Below the pieces are notes generated by a model, which made no database searches, had not been told where the DNA came from, and worked only from the letters and a program-made list of their open reading frames with translations. From Nevskia sp. (lineage in GTDB: Bacteria > Pseudomonadota > Gammaproteobacteria > Nevskiales > Nevskiaceae), in assembly GCA_021732745.1 (NCBI GenBank), contig JAKFUK010000001.1, forward strand, positions 1,438,931 through 1,502,930: 64,000 nucleotides of DNA, read 5' to 3'. Shown here piece after piece: positions 8,490 through 16,249 of the stretch (within the stretch, counting starts at the first letter, position 1; each line of letters opens with the position of its first letter). The position numbers and the translations under genes are program-made.

Positions 8490-10385
8490 ATGAAAACCCT
8501 CAAAGCCACCCCGATCGCCGTCGCCCTGGCCGCTGCCTGCGCGACCCTTTCCGCCCATGCCGCCACCGATTACTCGATTGCCCCGGCTTCGGTGAACAAC
8601 CAGATCCAGATCCTGCTCAATCAGGCCGCCGCCGCCCGCAACCTGCCGGGGATTTCGATCGCGGTGTCGCGTCATGGCGAATCGGTCTACGCCGGTGCCG
8701 CCGGCTGGGCCGATATCGCCAACAACGTGCCGATGCGTTCGGACCTGCGCAGCCGCATCGGCAGCGTGTCGAAGGCGATCGTCACCGGCCCCAGCGGTTA
8801 CCGGATGCTGGAGCAGGCCGGCCGCGAGCCGAAGCAGGCGCTGGTCTATGGCCCGAACGGCCTGCTCGGCACCACCTACGACGCCGACATCAACGAGGGT
8901 GCCAGCACCCAGGCACCGATCGTCGAAGTCGATATTTCCTCCACCGACAAGACCACCACCTGGTACCAGAACGGCACGGTCAGTGTTGGTGCCAGCAACA
9001 ACCTCGGCCAGTACGAAGCGCCGCAGCCGTTCAAGGCACCGGCCACCTGGCTGCCGATCGACATCGCCGGCATCGCCATCGCCAAGAACGACACCGTCTA
9101 CACCTGGGTGCAGGACGCCCGCAAGGTCAGCTCCGGCACCCCGGAAGTGCGCGTCTACAAGGGCACGCCGACCGATCTCGATTCGATCACCAACCCGCTG
9201 AACCTGAGCACCGCCAACGGCTCGAAAGTGAGCCTGCCGGCCGGTTACAGCGCGCTGAACATCGTCGGCATGGCGATCGCCAAGTCCAACGATCACGTCT
9301 ACACCTGGTTCAACGACGGCCGGATGGCCGAAGGCACGTCCACCGATCTCGACTACTACTCGAACGGCACGGTGTCGTTCACCACCGCCAACCAGACCGG
9401 CGGCAAGGTGCGCAACATCCGCGGCATCGGCATCGCCTCGAACGACCGCGTCTACGCCTGGTTCGGCAACAACACCGCCAGCAGCGGCTGGAGCCGCGAT
9501 CTGGATGCCTACATCGCACCTTACGCCGTGCAGATGCCGAATCAGCCGGGCATGCCGGACTTCAAGGCGCGCTACTACACGATCACCGCGCAGCACCTGC
9601 TCGATCACCAGGCCGCGTTCACCCGCTCGGGTGACGCTGACGGGGCCGCCGCGATGTTCAATACCACCACCGAACTGGTCGACTACGCCCAGATCCATCG
9701 CCACTTCCTGCGCACCCGGCCGATGATCGGCGAACCGGGCAAGGTCAGCAGCTACTCGAACCACGGCATCGGAATGTGGACGGTGCTGGTTGAAGGCTTC
9801 ACCGGCATCCGCTTCGCCGACTACATGGAAGGCTGGCTGATCTCGCCGATGGGCCTGTCCGGCAAGATCGTGCCGCAGGGTCCGACGCTCGACAGCCAGG
9901 ACGCTGCCGGCTATGCCCTGAGCAACGGCCAGATGCAGCCGATCACCGTCGAAGCCTCGAACACCGGCCTCGCCGCCGGCGGCTACCGCGCATCGACGCA
10001 AAGCATGGTCAAGGCGATGGAATGGCTCACCGGCAACTACTCCTACACCTGCATCAACGAGATGGGCTGGGGCACGGAGGGCGCGGTGCTGAGCCACAAC
10101 GGCGCGATCGACGGCGGCAATGCGCTGGCGACAATCGTCCCGGCCGGCTTCAAGAACGGCGGTGGCCGGGATGTCGGTGGCTTCCGCATCGCCCTGTCCA
10201 TCAACCGTGACGCCAGCGACGACGACAACGATGGCGACGGCGATCAGGACGGCCTCGGCTGGATGTACGAGCTGCGCGACGACATCGCCGACCTCTTGTC
10301 GAACTACGGCCCGAAGACCGCGCCGGTGCAGGGTCCGGTGATCGGCAGCGGTGGTGGCTTCAAGCTGGCCTGCCAGAGCAAGTAA
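8490..10385 (+). CDS. Secreted serine hydrolase (class C beta-lactamase fold) with inserted repeat domain
   Basis: 631 residues with a Sec signal peptide cut after about residue 24 (LSAHA). The beta-lactamase/DD-peptidase triad motifs are present in order: SVSK at 92-95, YSN at 422-424 and HNG at 536-538. The first two are about 330 residues apart, whereas class C enzymes have fewer than 100 between them. The extra segment (about residues 115-355) contains three copies of a motif like GIAIAKNDTVYTW followed by a charged strand, suggestive of a small beta-repeat module. A C-terminal acidic stretch (DASDDDNDGDGDQDG) may bind calcium. An AGGAGA precedes the ATG and an intrinsic terminator follows. 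Esterase, peptidase or penicillin-binding activity cannot be separated by sequence alone. Confidence 0.8.
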   Translation: MKTLKATPIAVALAAACATLSAHAATDYSIAPASVNNQIQILLNQAAAARNLPGISIAVSRHGESVYAGAAGWADIANNVPMRSDLRSRIGSVSKAIVTGPSGYRMLEQAGREPKQALVYGPNGLLGTTYDADINEGASTQAPIVEVDISSTDKTTTWYQNGTVSVGASNNLGQYEAPQPFKAPATWLPIDIAGIAIAKNDTVYTWVQDARKVSSGTPEVRVYKGTPTDLDSITNPLNLSTANGSKVSLPAGYSALNIVGMAIAKSNDHVYTWFNDGRMAEGTSTDLDYYSNGTVSFTTANQTGGKVRNIRGIGIASNDRVYAWFGNNTASSGWSRDLDAYIAPYAVQMPNQPGMPDFKARYYTITAQHLLDHQAAFTRSGDADGAAAMFNTTTELVDYAQIHRHFLRTRPMIGEPGKVSSYSNHGIGMWTVLVEGFTGIRFADYMEGWLISPMGLSGKIVPQGPTLDSQDAAGYALSNGQMQPITVEASNTGLAAGGYRASTQSMVKAMEWLTGNYSYTCINEMGWGTEGAVLSHNGAIDGGNALATIVPAGFKNGGGRDVGGFRIALSINRDASDDDNDGDGDQDGLGWMYELRDDIADLLSNYGPKTAPVQGPVIGSGGGFKLACQSK

Positions 10386-10406
10386 TCCTGCTTCGTCAGT
10401 GATCAA

Positions 10407-10434
10407 GGGCCGCGACGCGAGTCGCGGCCCTTTT
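10407..10434 (+). terminator. Rho-independent terminator of the serine hydrolase gene
   Basis: A perfect 10-bp stem GGGCCGCGAC / GTCGCGGCCC with a GCGA loop, followed by TTTTCGCTTTT, placed 21 bp after the stop codon. Confidence 0.9.
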
Positions 10435-10442
10435 CGCTTTTC

Positions 10443-10528
10443 GTAGGGTGGGCGGGCTTCATCTGCCCACCGATTCGCAACCGTCAAACCGTGACGCACG
10501 GTGGGCAGATACAGCCTGCCCACCCTAC
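10443..10528. repeat. GTAG REP inverted pair, stem variant GGTGGGCAG
   Basis: GTAG, then the hairpin GGTGGGCGG-GCTTCAT-CTGCCCACC, a spacer, and a second copy inverted and ending in CACCCTAC. The same variant recurs at 28159-28245 and, decayed, at 15353-15438. Its right foot supplies the TAG stop of the small minus-strand gene that ends at 10525. Confidence 0.8.
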
Positions 10529-10710
10529 GAAAGGCCGATCGGCGGTGGCAGCATCATCAGAAAGCTGAGCATGCTCAACAACAACAGCAACCAGCCGCAG
10601 AGGTGCAGGAAGCCGTCCAGCAGCCGCCAGCGCCAGGTGCGCGGCGGGGTCGAAGCGGGGCTGATGGCCTTGGGTACGGGCTGGCGGCGGGCAAACGGGA
10701 ACCGGTTCAT
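10525..10710 (-). CDS. Small single-pass membrane protein
   Basis: 61 residues: a basic N-terminal half (RRQPVPK, TPPRTWRWR) followed by one clear hydrophobic segment (FLHLCGWLLLLLSMLSFLMM) and a short proline-rich tail. A GGAG sits 8 nt before the ATG. The stop TAG is the foot of the adjacent REP. No family was recognised. The basic-then-hydrophobic layout predicts a C-out topology. It could be a real small protein or a chance frame; the ribosome-binding site and well-formed membrane helix favour the former. Confidence 0.5.
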   Translation of the reverse strand: MNRFPFARRQPVPKAISPASTPPRTWRWRLLDGFLHLCGWLLLLLSMLSFLMMLPPPIGLS

Positions 10711-10964
10711 CGGGTTGCTCCAGTGACGAGCGGGGCAAAAGCCCTCTCATGACCGATGCGTGAACGCTCGGCAAACCGGCTCAGCCATCGAATCGACCAT
10801 CGGCACGCCCCAAATAGGGAAAGGAATTCTTTTTCGATTCAACAGCTTGCAAACCGATGTAAATCCGTTGGATTTCCGATGTGATTTCGTGAGGATTGTG
10901 GACAGGGCGATGGGTTCAATGCGAGCGCCTCGAAATCCGTGGCGACTGCTCTGGGAATCCGACC
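10711..10964. other. Divergent intergenic region upstream of the Ig-repeat lipoprotein gene
   Basis: 254 bp without a supported gene. The central part (about 10818-10900) is AT-richer, with runs such as GGAATTCTTTTTCGATTCAAC, and probably holds the promoters of the small membrane protein (minus) and the lipoprotein (plus). No convincing -35/-10 pair or operator palindrome was identified. Confidence 0.4.
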
Positions 10965-13900
10965 ATGACAACCTTCACTCGCTGGCCCCGGCTGATGCTC
11001 GGGCTGCTCCTCGCAGGCGGCCTTGCCGCTTGCGACAAGAACGACAATCCCGATGACGATGACGGCAGCCCGCCGCCGGCCGTGCCCACCGTCACCCTCG
11101 CCGCCGCCCCGACCACCCTGGTTCAGGGCGCGGCCACCACGCTGACCTGGTCGTCGACCAATGCCACCGCCTGCGCCGCTTCCGGTGCCTGGACCGGCGC
11201 ACGCGGCGTTTCCGGCAGCGAAGCGAACACCCCGGCTGCGGCCGGCAGCGCCAGCTACACGCTGACCTGCACCGGTGCCGGCGGCTCCGGCACCGCCACG
11301 GCAACCGTCACCGTCACCGCACCGCCGCCGCCCGCAGCACCCACCGTCACCCTGTCGGCCGCACCGACGTCGATTGCGCTCGGCTCGCCGACCACGCTGA
11401 GCTGGTCATCGACCAATGCCACCGCCTGCACCGCCTCCGGTGCCTGGTCCGGTGCTCGCGCCGTGTCCGGCAGTCAGGCGAATACGCCAGCCGCCGCCGG
11501 CACTGCCAGCTACACCTTGACTTGCACCGGCGCGGGTGGCTCGGCCAATGCCAGCGCCACGGTGACGGTCAACCCGCTGCCCACGGTCACCATCAGCGCC
11601 GATCCGGCCACTCTGACCCTGGGTGCGGCGAGTACGCTGACCTGGTCGTCGACCAATGCCACGGCCTGCACCGCTTCCGGTGCCTGGACCGGTGACCGCG
11701 CCAGCAGCGGCACCGCCAGCGTCACCCCGGTGGCAACCGGCAGCATTCCCTACACCTTGAGCTGCACCGGCCCCGGCGGCTCGGCCGCAGCAACGGCCAG
11801 CATCACGGTGAATCCGGTGCCGACGCTCACCCTGAGCGCCGCGCCAGCGACCGTGATCATCGGCAACAGCAGCACGCTCACCTGGTCGTCGTCGAACACC
11901 ACGGCTTGCACGGCATCCGGCGGCTGGAGCGGTACGCGCGCGGTCAGCGGTACCGAAGCGGTCACACCGGCTGCGGTGGGCAGCGCCAGCTACACGCTGA
12001 CCTGCACCGGCCCGGGCGGTTCGGTCGCCGCCACCTCGGTGGTGACGGTCAACCCGATCCCCACGGTGAGTCTCACCTTTGAAGGCCGCGCCGTCAGCGC
12101 GGGTGGCGCGACCGGCGACGGTGCCCTTGCCAACGCCGCGATTCGCGTCACGGCGGGCGGCCAGAACTTCACCGGCACGGCCGACGCCGCCGGCAATTTC
12201 TCGATTCCGGTGACGATTCTGGAATCCGAGCAGGACCGGCTGGTGCGCATCTTCGCCACCGAAGCGTCGGCCACGCCGATCGTGGTCTATGTCAGCCAGC
12301 TCGCCAGCTTCCGCACGCTGCTGACCCAGGCCGGACCGGACTTCACGCTGTCCGACAACGAGAATTTCCGCGTCAACGTCAGCAATGTCGCCACGGCCGA
12401 AACCGCACTGGTGCAGGAAGCGGCATTCGGCTTCCCGGCCAATGACGCCACCGTCCGTCCGCCCCTGCTGGCGGCTGCCGCACGGCCACGCAGCTTTCCG
12501 GTGACCAGCATCGCCGCCAACGACGGGGAACTGGAAGCGGCGCTGATGTCGATCAACCAGACCGAACTGCTCGACATTGCGGTGTCGCTGAGCCTGGTCG
12601 CCGATCGCGGCTTCGCCCTGCCTGCCGACATCGACAGCACGCTCGGTCTGGCGCTGACGCCGGCTGCGCGGCAGCAGCTCATCAACGATGCGCGCACGGC
12701 CGACGCAGCGGTGGTCGACGAAACGCTGGGCAGCTTGCTCGCCAATCCATCGGCGGTCATGGGAACGTCCGTCGCCGACGTGCCGCGCATCGCGATCTCC
12801 GCGATCACCGGCGCATCCACCGAGGAAAACCTGATCGGCAATGGCGGCGGCAGCGGCGGCGCGGCCAGCTTCCGATTCGATGCCGATGGTCGCGGCACCT
12901 ACGCCGACAGCTCGTATTCGTCGGAAAGCTCGACTTGGTCGGTCAACGGCAACGGCGTCATCGAAATCCGGTTCCCGGTGCCACCGTCGGTCAACATCGA
13001 GCGGTTCATCGACGATCCAGACTCCGAAGAAGGTTTCCGGATCATCATCTGCACGCTTTCCCTGACCGCTGTTGACGTCCGCCCGATCTCCACGACCACG
13101 GCGCGTCGCACGGATACGCAAGCGTTCGCCTGCCCGGAGGCCCCGGAACTGGATGAACAGTTCCAGAATTCCGTGACCTCGCTGTTCGTGGCTCCGGGCT
13201 CGCTGCCGCCGATCACCGCGGCCGACGTATCCGGCCAGACGCTGGGCCTGCGGATCGCCGATCCGTTCGACATCGGCTTTGGCAGCGGCCCCTTCGGCTT
13301 CCCAGGCGATCTGCTGAGCTTCAACGCCGACGGCACCGGCACCACGCGGGCGCAGGCGCTGACGTTCACCTGGTCGATTGACGACGATGGTGCGCTGGTC
13401 GTCAATGTTTCCAACGGCATCCAGAGCCGCTTCCGGAAGCTGCGCGAAGTGGTCGACGGCATCGACCTGTACTTCTCCGAATATTCCGGTGCGGACGCAA
13501 GGCGCACGTTGCAGCAACCCGCCTTCCGGGCGAACGGCGCGCTGACCTTCACGCCTGCCAATGTCGTGGGGACGCATTACAACGCCGGTGTCGGTGCAGT
13601 GTTTCCGCTGGAGTCCGTCGACTTCGCGCGCCCGGCAACAGAGGCCGAGACGGCGCTGCTGAAGGGCTTCGTGATTGAAGTGTTCGACAACGGCTTCTTC
13701 GATCAAACGGCCGATCGCCTGGTGACGAACGCGGAAGGTCAGGTCATCAGAAGCTTTGGCCCAACGCGCAGCACGGACATCGGAAACTACTGGCGGATCA
13801 TGCCGGACGGCAGTCTGGTATTCCGGCGTTATGTCAGCGTTCCTCCCAGACGCGGTGAAGGAACAGGCTGCGGCTTTGATGGAGCGGAGCCTGGATGCGC

Positions 13901-14204
13901 GCTGTTGACGGAGCGCATTGTCGAGCCTTACTTCCTGCACGGGAATCGTCAGGGCTGGTTCGAGCGGCTGCGAATCTTCGATCTCGGTACCGGTGAATTG
14001 AACGACGAATGCGTGCGCACGTTCTATTACATCCGGCGTCCGAATGGGGATTGGGTGCTGCCACGCGAGGATGCCAACCCGTTGCGTCAGCAGCCGAGCA
14101 ACGAGCCGTTCCCGGAGATCACCATGGACGACCTTCGCGGGCGAACCGGCAATCGCAGCCCGATGATCGACGCCATTCGCAGCGGTCGCGCCGTCATGAA
14201 CTGA
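10965..14204 (+). CDS. Large lipoprotein with four Ig-like repeats
   Basis: 1079 residues. The N-terminus is a lipoprotein signal with lipobox LAAC, then an acidic linker (DKNDNPDDDDG). Four tandem Ig-like repeats of about 80 residues follow (about 38-365), each with the pattern VTLSAAPT...LTWSSTNATACTASGAW...YTLTCTGAGGS; the two cysteines per repeat could form a disulfide. A carboxypeptidase-regulatory-like segment (GTADAAGNFSIPV) comes next. The remaining 650 residues were not recognised. The lack of lysine after the lipid-modified cysteine and the acidic residue at +2 (CDK) could signal inner-membrane retention under the E. coli Lol +2 rule, though that rule varies between groups. A surface or periplasmic binding role is inference. 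Confidence 0.8.
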   Translation: MTTFTRWPRLMLGLLLAGGLAACDKNDNPDDDDGSPPPAVPTVTLAAAPTTLVQGAATTLTWSSTNATACAASGAWTGARGVSGSEANTPAAAGSASYTLTCTGAGGSGTATATVTVTAPPPPAAPTVTLSAAPTSIALGSPTTLSWSSTNATACTASGAWSGARAVSGSQANTPAAAGTASYTLTCTGAGGSANASATVTVNPLPTVTISADPATLTLGAASTLTWSSTNATACTASGAWTGDRASSGTASVTPVATGSIPYTLSCTGPGGSAAATASITVNPVPTLTLSAAPATVIIGNSSTLTWSSSNTTACTASGGWSGTRAVSGTEAVTPAAVGSASYTLTCTGPGGSVAATSVVTVNPIPTVSLTFEGRAVSAGGATGDGALANAAIRVTAGGQNFTGTADAAGNFSIPVTILESEQDRLVRIFATEASATPIVVYVSQLASFRTLLTQAGPDFTLSDNENFRVNVSNVATAETALVQEAAFGFPANDATVRPPLLAAAARPRSFPVTSIAANDGELEAALMSINQTELLDIAVSLSLVADRGFALPADIDSTLGLALTPAARQQLINDARTADAAVVDETLGSLLANPSAVMGTSVADVPRIAISAITGASTEENLIGNGGGSGGAASFRFDADGRGTYADSSYSSESSTWSVNGNGVIEIRFPVPPSVNIERFIDDPDSEEGFRIIICTLSLTAVDVRPISTTTARRTDTQAFACPEAPELDEQFQNSVTSLFVAPGSLPPITAADVSGQTLGLRIADPFDIGFGSGPFGFPGDLLSFNADGTGTTRAQALTFTWSIDDDGALVVNVSNGIQSRFRKLREVVDGIDLYFSEYSGADARRTLQQPAFRANGALTFTPANVVGTHYNAGVGAVFPLESVDFARPATEAETALLKGFVIEVFDNGFFDQTADRLVTNAEGQVIRSFGPTRSTDIGNYWRIMPDGSLVFRRYVSVPPRRGEGTGCGFDGAEPGCALLTERIVEPYFLHGNRQGWFERLRIFDLGTGELNDECVRTFYYIRRPNGDWVLPREDANPLRQQPSNEPFPEITMDDLRGRTGNRSPMIDAIRSGRAVMN
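11083..12063 (+). repeat. Four tandem coding repeats of about 245 bp
   Basis: Within the lipoprotein gene, units beginning near 11083, 11338, 11578 and 11818 share long stretches of nucleotide identity, for example CTGACCTGGTCGTCGACCAA and GCCAGCTACACGCTGACCTG. Conservation at DNA level implies recent duplication or gene conversion, so copy number may vary between strains. Confidence 0.85.
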
Positions 14205-14258
14205 GCGCCGTCCGCGCCCATGTAGCGCAAGCGGATTGAAGGGTTTCTAGCAAATTGA

Positions 14259-14281
14259 GGGGCGCGAAAGCGCCCCTTTTT
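14259..14281 (+). terminator. Rho-independent terminator of the Ig-repeat lipoprotein gene
   Basis: Stem GGGGCGC / GCGCCCC with a GAAA tetraloop followed by five T residues, 54 bp after the stop codon. Confidence 0.92.
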
Positions 14282-14294
14282 GCTGGGCTTTATC

Positions 14295-14404
14295 GTAGGT
14301 CCGGATTCATCCGGACTGCGCGCTCGGTTGATCGGGCAACGCGTCCGGATGAATCCGGACCTACGCTTGCTTGGGGAAAGCTGTCCGGATGAATCCGGGC
14401 TTAC
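14295..14404. repeat. Three GTAG REPs, stem variant GTCCGGAT
   Basis: An inverted pair at 14295-14364 (GTAG, hairpin GTCCGGAT-TC-ATCCGGAC, spacer, inverted copy ending CTAC) is followed by a third, slightly decayed copy at 14383-14404 in the minus orientation. The third has foot GTAA instead of GTAG, and that TAA is the stop codon of the LpxH-like gene. Confidence 0.82.
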
Positions 14405-15291
14405 GCGGCTTTCGCAGCCCCCGGCAGCCGCAACGGCGTCACGTTCGGACGCTCGTTCAGGTGATCGATGTCGACCCAGCGGATCACCGAAATCTTGCCG
14501 TTGAAATCTTCGGCGAGTGCCGTGCAGGACTCCACCCAATCACCGCAGTTGTGATAGCTCACACCATTGATGTCGCGAATCTCGGCGTGGTGAATGTGGC
14601 CGCAGACCACACCATCCAGCTCGCGGCGCTTGCATTCGCGCGACACCGCTTCCTCGAAGCTGGACACGATCGACACCGCGTTCTTGACCTTCTGCTTGGC
14701 GTAGGCCGACAGGCTCCAGTAGCGCATGCCGGCCATCGCCCGCAGGCGATTGAACCAGTAATTCGTGTGCATCATGGTTTCGTAGGCGACATCGCCGGCC
14801 AGCGCCACCCAGCGGTGGTAGCGGGTGATGACGTCGAAGTAGTCCCCGTGCAGCACCAGCAACTGGCGGCCGTCGGCGGTGGTGTGGATCGCTTCGTTGA
14901 CCAGCTTGATGTTGCCGATTTCAAGGCGATAGTCGACGAACTTGCGCAGGAATTCGTCGTGATTGCCGGTCACGTAGATGACCTGGGTGTCGCGTTTGGC
15001 CTTGGTCAGAGTCCGGCGGATGACGTTGGTATGTTCCTGCGGCCAGTACCAGCCGGATTTCAGCTTCCAGCCGTCAATGATGTCGCCGACCAGATACAGG
15101 GTTTCGCACTGGTTGCGCTTCAGGAAATCGGTCAGGAACTCCGCCTTGCAGCCGGGCGTGCCGAGGTGGATATCGGACAGCCAGATGGTGCGGTACTGGA
15201 ACTGCGGCTTGTCGGCCTTCGGCGTCTTCGGGGTGGTCGGCGACTTCGCCGGCTTGCCAGTGCTGACCTTCGGCTTCGCGATACGGGCCAT
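14401..15291 (-). CDS. UDP-2,3-diacylglucosamine diphosphatase-like metallophosphoesterase
   Basis: 296 residues with a basic, low-complexity N-terminal extension of about 35 residues, then a calcineurin-like phosphoesterase fold. All metal-ligand motifs are visible: SDIHLG, VGDIIDGW, TGNHDEFL, HGDYFDVI and CGHIHHAEI. The group is the LpxH-like branch, which hydrolyses UDP-2,3-diacylglucosamine to lipid X in lipid A synthesis; many of these proteins are paralogues of the true LpxH. An AAGGAG sits before the ATG at 15291. The stop TAA falls in a decayed REP foot. Confidence 0.82.
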   Translation of the reverse strand: MARIAKPKVSTGKPAKSPTTPKTPKADKPQFQYRTIWLSDIHLGTPGCKAEFLTDFLKRNQCETLYLVGDIIDGWKLKSGWYWPQEHTNVIRRTLTKAKRDTQVIYVTGNHDEFLRKFVDYRLEIGNIKLVNEAIHTTADGRQLLVLHGDYFDVITRYHRWVALAGDVAYETMMHTNYWFNRLRAMAGMRYWSLSAYAKQKVKNAVSIVSSFEEAVSRECKRRELDGVVCGHIHHAEIRDINGVSYHNCGDWVESCTALAEDFNGKISVIRWVDIDHLNERPNVTPLRLPGAAKAA

Positions 15292-15352
15292 GTCCGTGCT
15301 CCTTTTCAGGGTTTCGACATTGTCCGCAGCGATTGTTACAGCCCCGCGAACC

Positions 15353-15438
15353 GTGGGGGGGCAGGCTGCATCTGCCCACCGATTCGCCCGTGCTGGACCC
15401 TCGCATTCGCCTGGGCAGATGGTGCCTGTCCACCCTGC
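15353..15438. repeat. Decayed GTAG REP inverted pair, stem variant GGTGGGCAG
   Basis: Same layout as 10443-10528 but with altered feet (GTGG, and CTGC instead of CTAC) and a few stem substitutions. It fills the gap between the LpxH-like gene and the hypothetical gene that ends at 15440. Confidence 0.65.
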
Positions 15439-15439
15439 G

Positions 15440-16126
15440 TCAATGCACCGCCGCCCCCGCCATGCGCTCGATGCCGTCGCGGTAGTAGTCGAAGCGGATC
15501 GCCAGTTGGGCGAACACCGGCTTGAGACCGAATGCGTCGGCCAGGTCGTGTTTCGCGGCCGACGCATAGTGGCTGCGACTCATGTTGCAGTAGTAGTCCA
15601 GCCCCAGCGGCCGGTTGAAGTAGCGGCGGCGATGCTCGATCCACGGCGCGCACCAGCCGGCCAGGAACAGCGCGTAGTTGCCGATCTGGCTCAAGACCAG
15701 AAAACGCCGCTGGTGATCGGCTTCGCGCGCCGCCTGCACCAGATCGACGAGGTAGTCATAGCCCTGAGCTTCACCGCTCTGGACGTGATGCAGGCGTTCG
15801 TCGCTGGCGAACAGCGCCAGCAGGTTCGACAGGTAATGAATGGTTCGCCGCTCGCCGGAATCGCGCTTGGCGGTCAGCGACCGGCGCAGCATCACGTTGA
15901 AATAGAGCCTGGGCGAAACATTCACCCAAGCCTCGGCCGGATCGAGCATCGCGTCCTGCACGTAGCGGCTTTCCAGCAGCGATTCCAGGGTGCTCGGCTG
16001 CTCGATCACCCGGCGCGCGGCTTCCACCGCGTCGGTCCCGGGCACCGGGAAATGCTCGAACAGGAACAGCAGATCCTTCTGTTCCAGGGCTGCGGCACCG
16101 AACTGCGCAAAGTCGGGAGATTGCAT
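15440..16126 (-). CDS. Conserved-looking hypothetical protein, 228 aa
   Basis: No family was recognised. The start at 16126 is supported by a strong GGAGG; the frame runs 14 codons further up without one. The protein lacks a signal peptide and membrane segments, is predicted largely helical, and is rich in aromatic and histidine residues in its second half (HYLSNLLALFASDERLHHV, WIEHRRRYFNRPLGLDYYCN). Third-position composition is strongly GC, as in real genes here. It lies upstream of the LpxH-like gene on the same strand, with a decayed REP pair between, and about 120 bp downstream of the photolyase-type gene. Confidence 0.75.
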   Translation of the reverse strand: MQSPDFAQFGAAALEQKDLLFLFEHFPVPGTDAVEAARRVIEQPSTLESLLESRYVQDAMLDPAEAWVNVSPRLYFNVMLRRSLTAKRDSGERRTIHYLSNLLALFASDERLHHVQSGEAQGYDYLVDLVQAAREADHQRRFLVLSQIGNYALFLAGWCAPWIEHRRRYFNRPLGLDYYCNMSRSHYASAAKHDLADAFGLKPVFAQLAIRFDYYRDGIERMAGAAVH

Positions 16127-16249
16127 GACGGCCTCCGGCGGGTTTGAGCTTGCCAGGCTTCCTTGCAAGTCCCGCGCCGGATTTCAGCCTGCCGAACGTC
16201 AAAATATCCTGTCAGCACAAGGGCTTGGCGAGTGCTAACGCACGGTCGC

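Noticed and set aside
8394-10523. A 709-codon minus-strand open frame opposite the serine hydrolase
   Set aside because: GC-rich DNA commonly leaves the antisense frame open. The plus strand has signal peptide, catalytic motifs, ribosome-binding site and terminator; the antisense has none.
11083-12063. Tandem 245-bp repeats as a possible satellite or array
   Set aside because: They are in frame within one lipoprotein gene and encode Ig-like domains with consistent cysteines.
11406-13940. An 844-codon minus-strand open frame opposite the Ig-repeat lipoprotein
   Set aside because: Composition artefact rich in Arg, Gly and Ala, with no motif, and antisense to a clear repeat protein.
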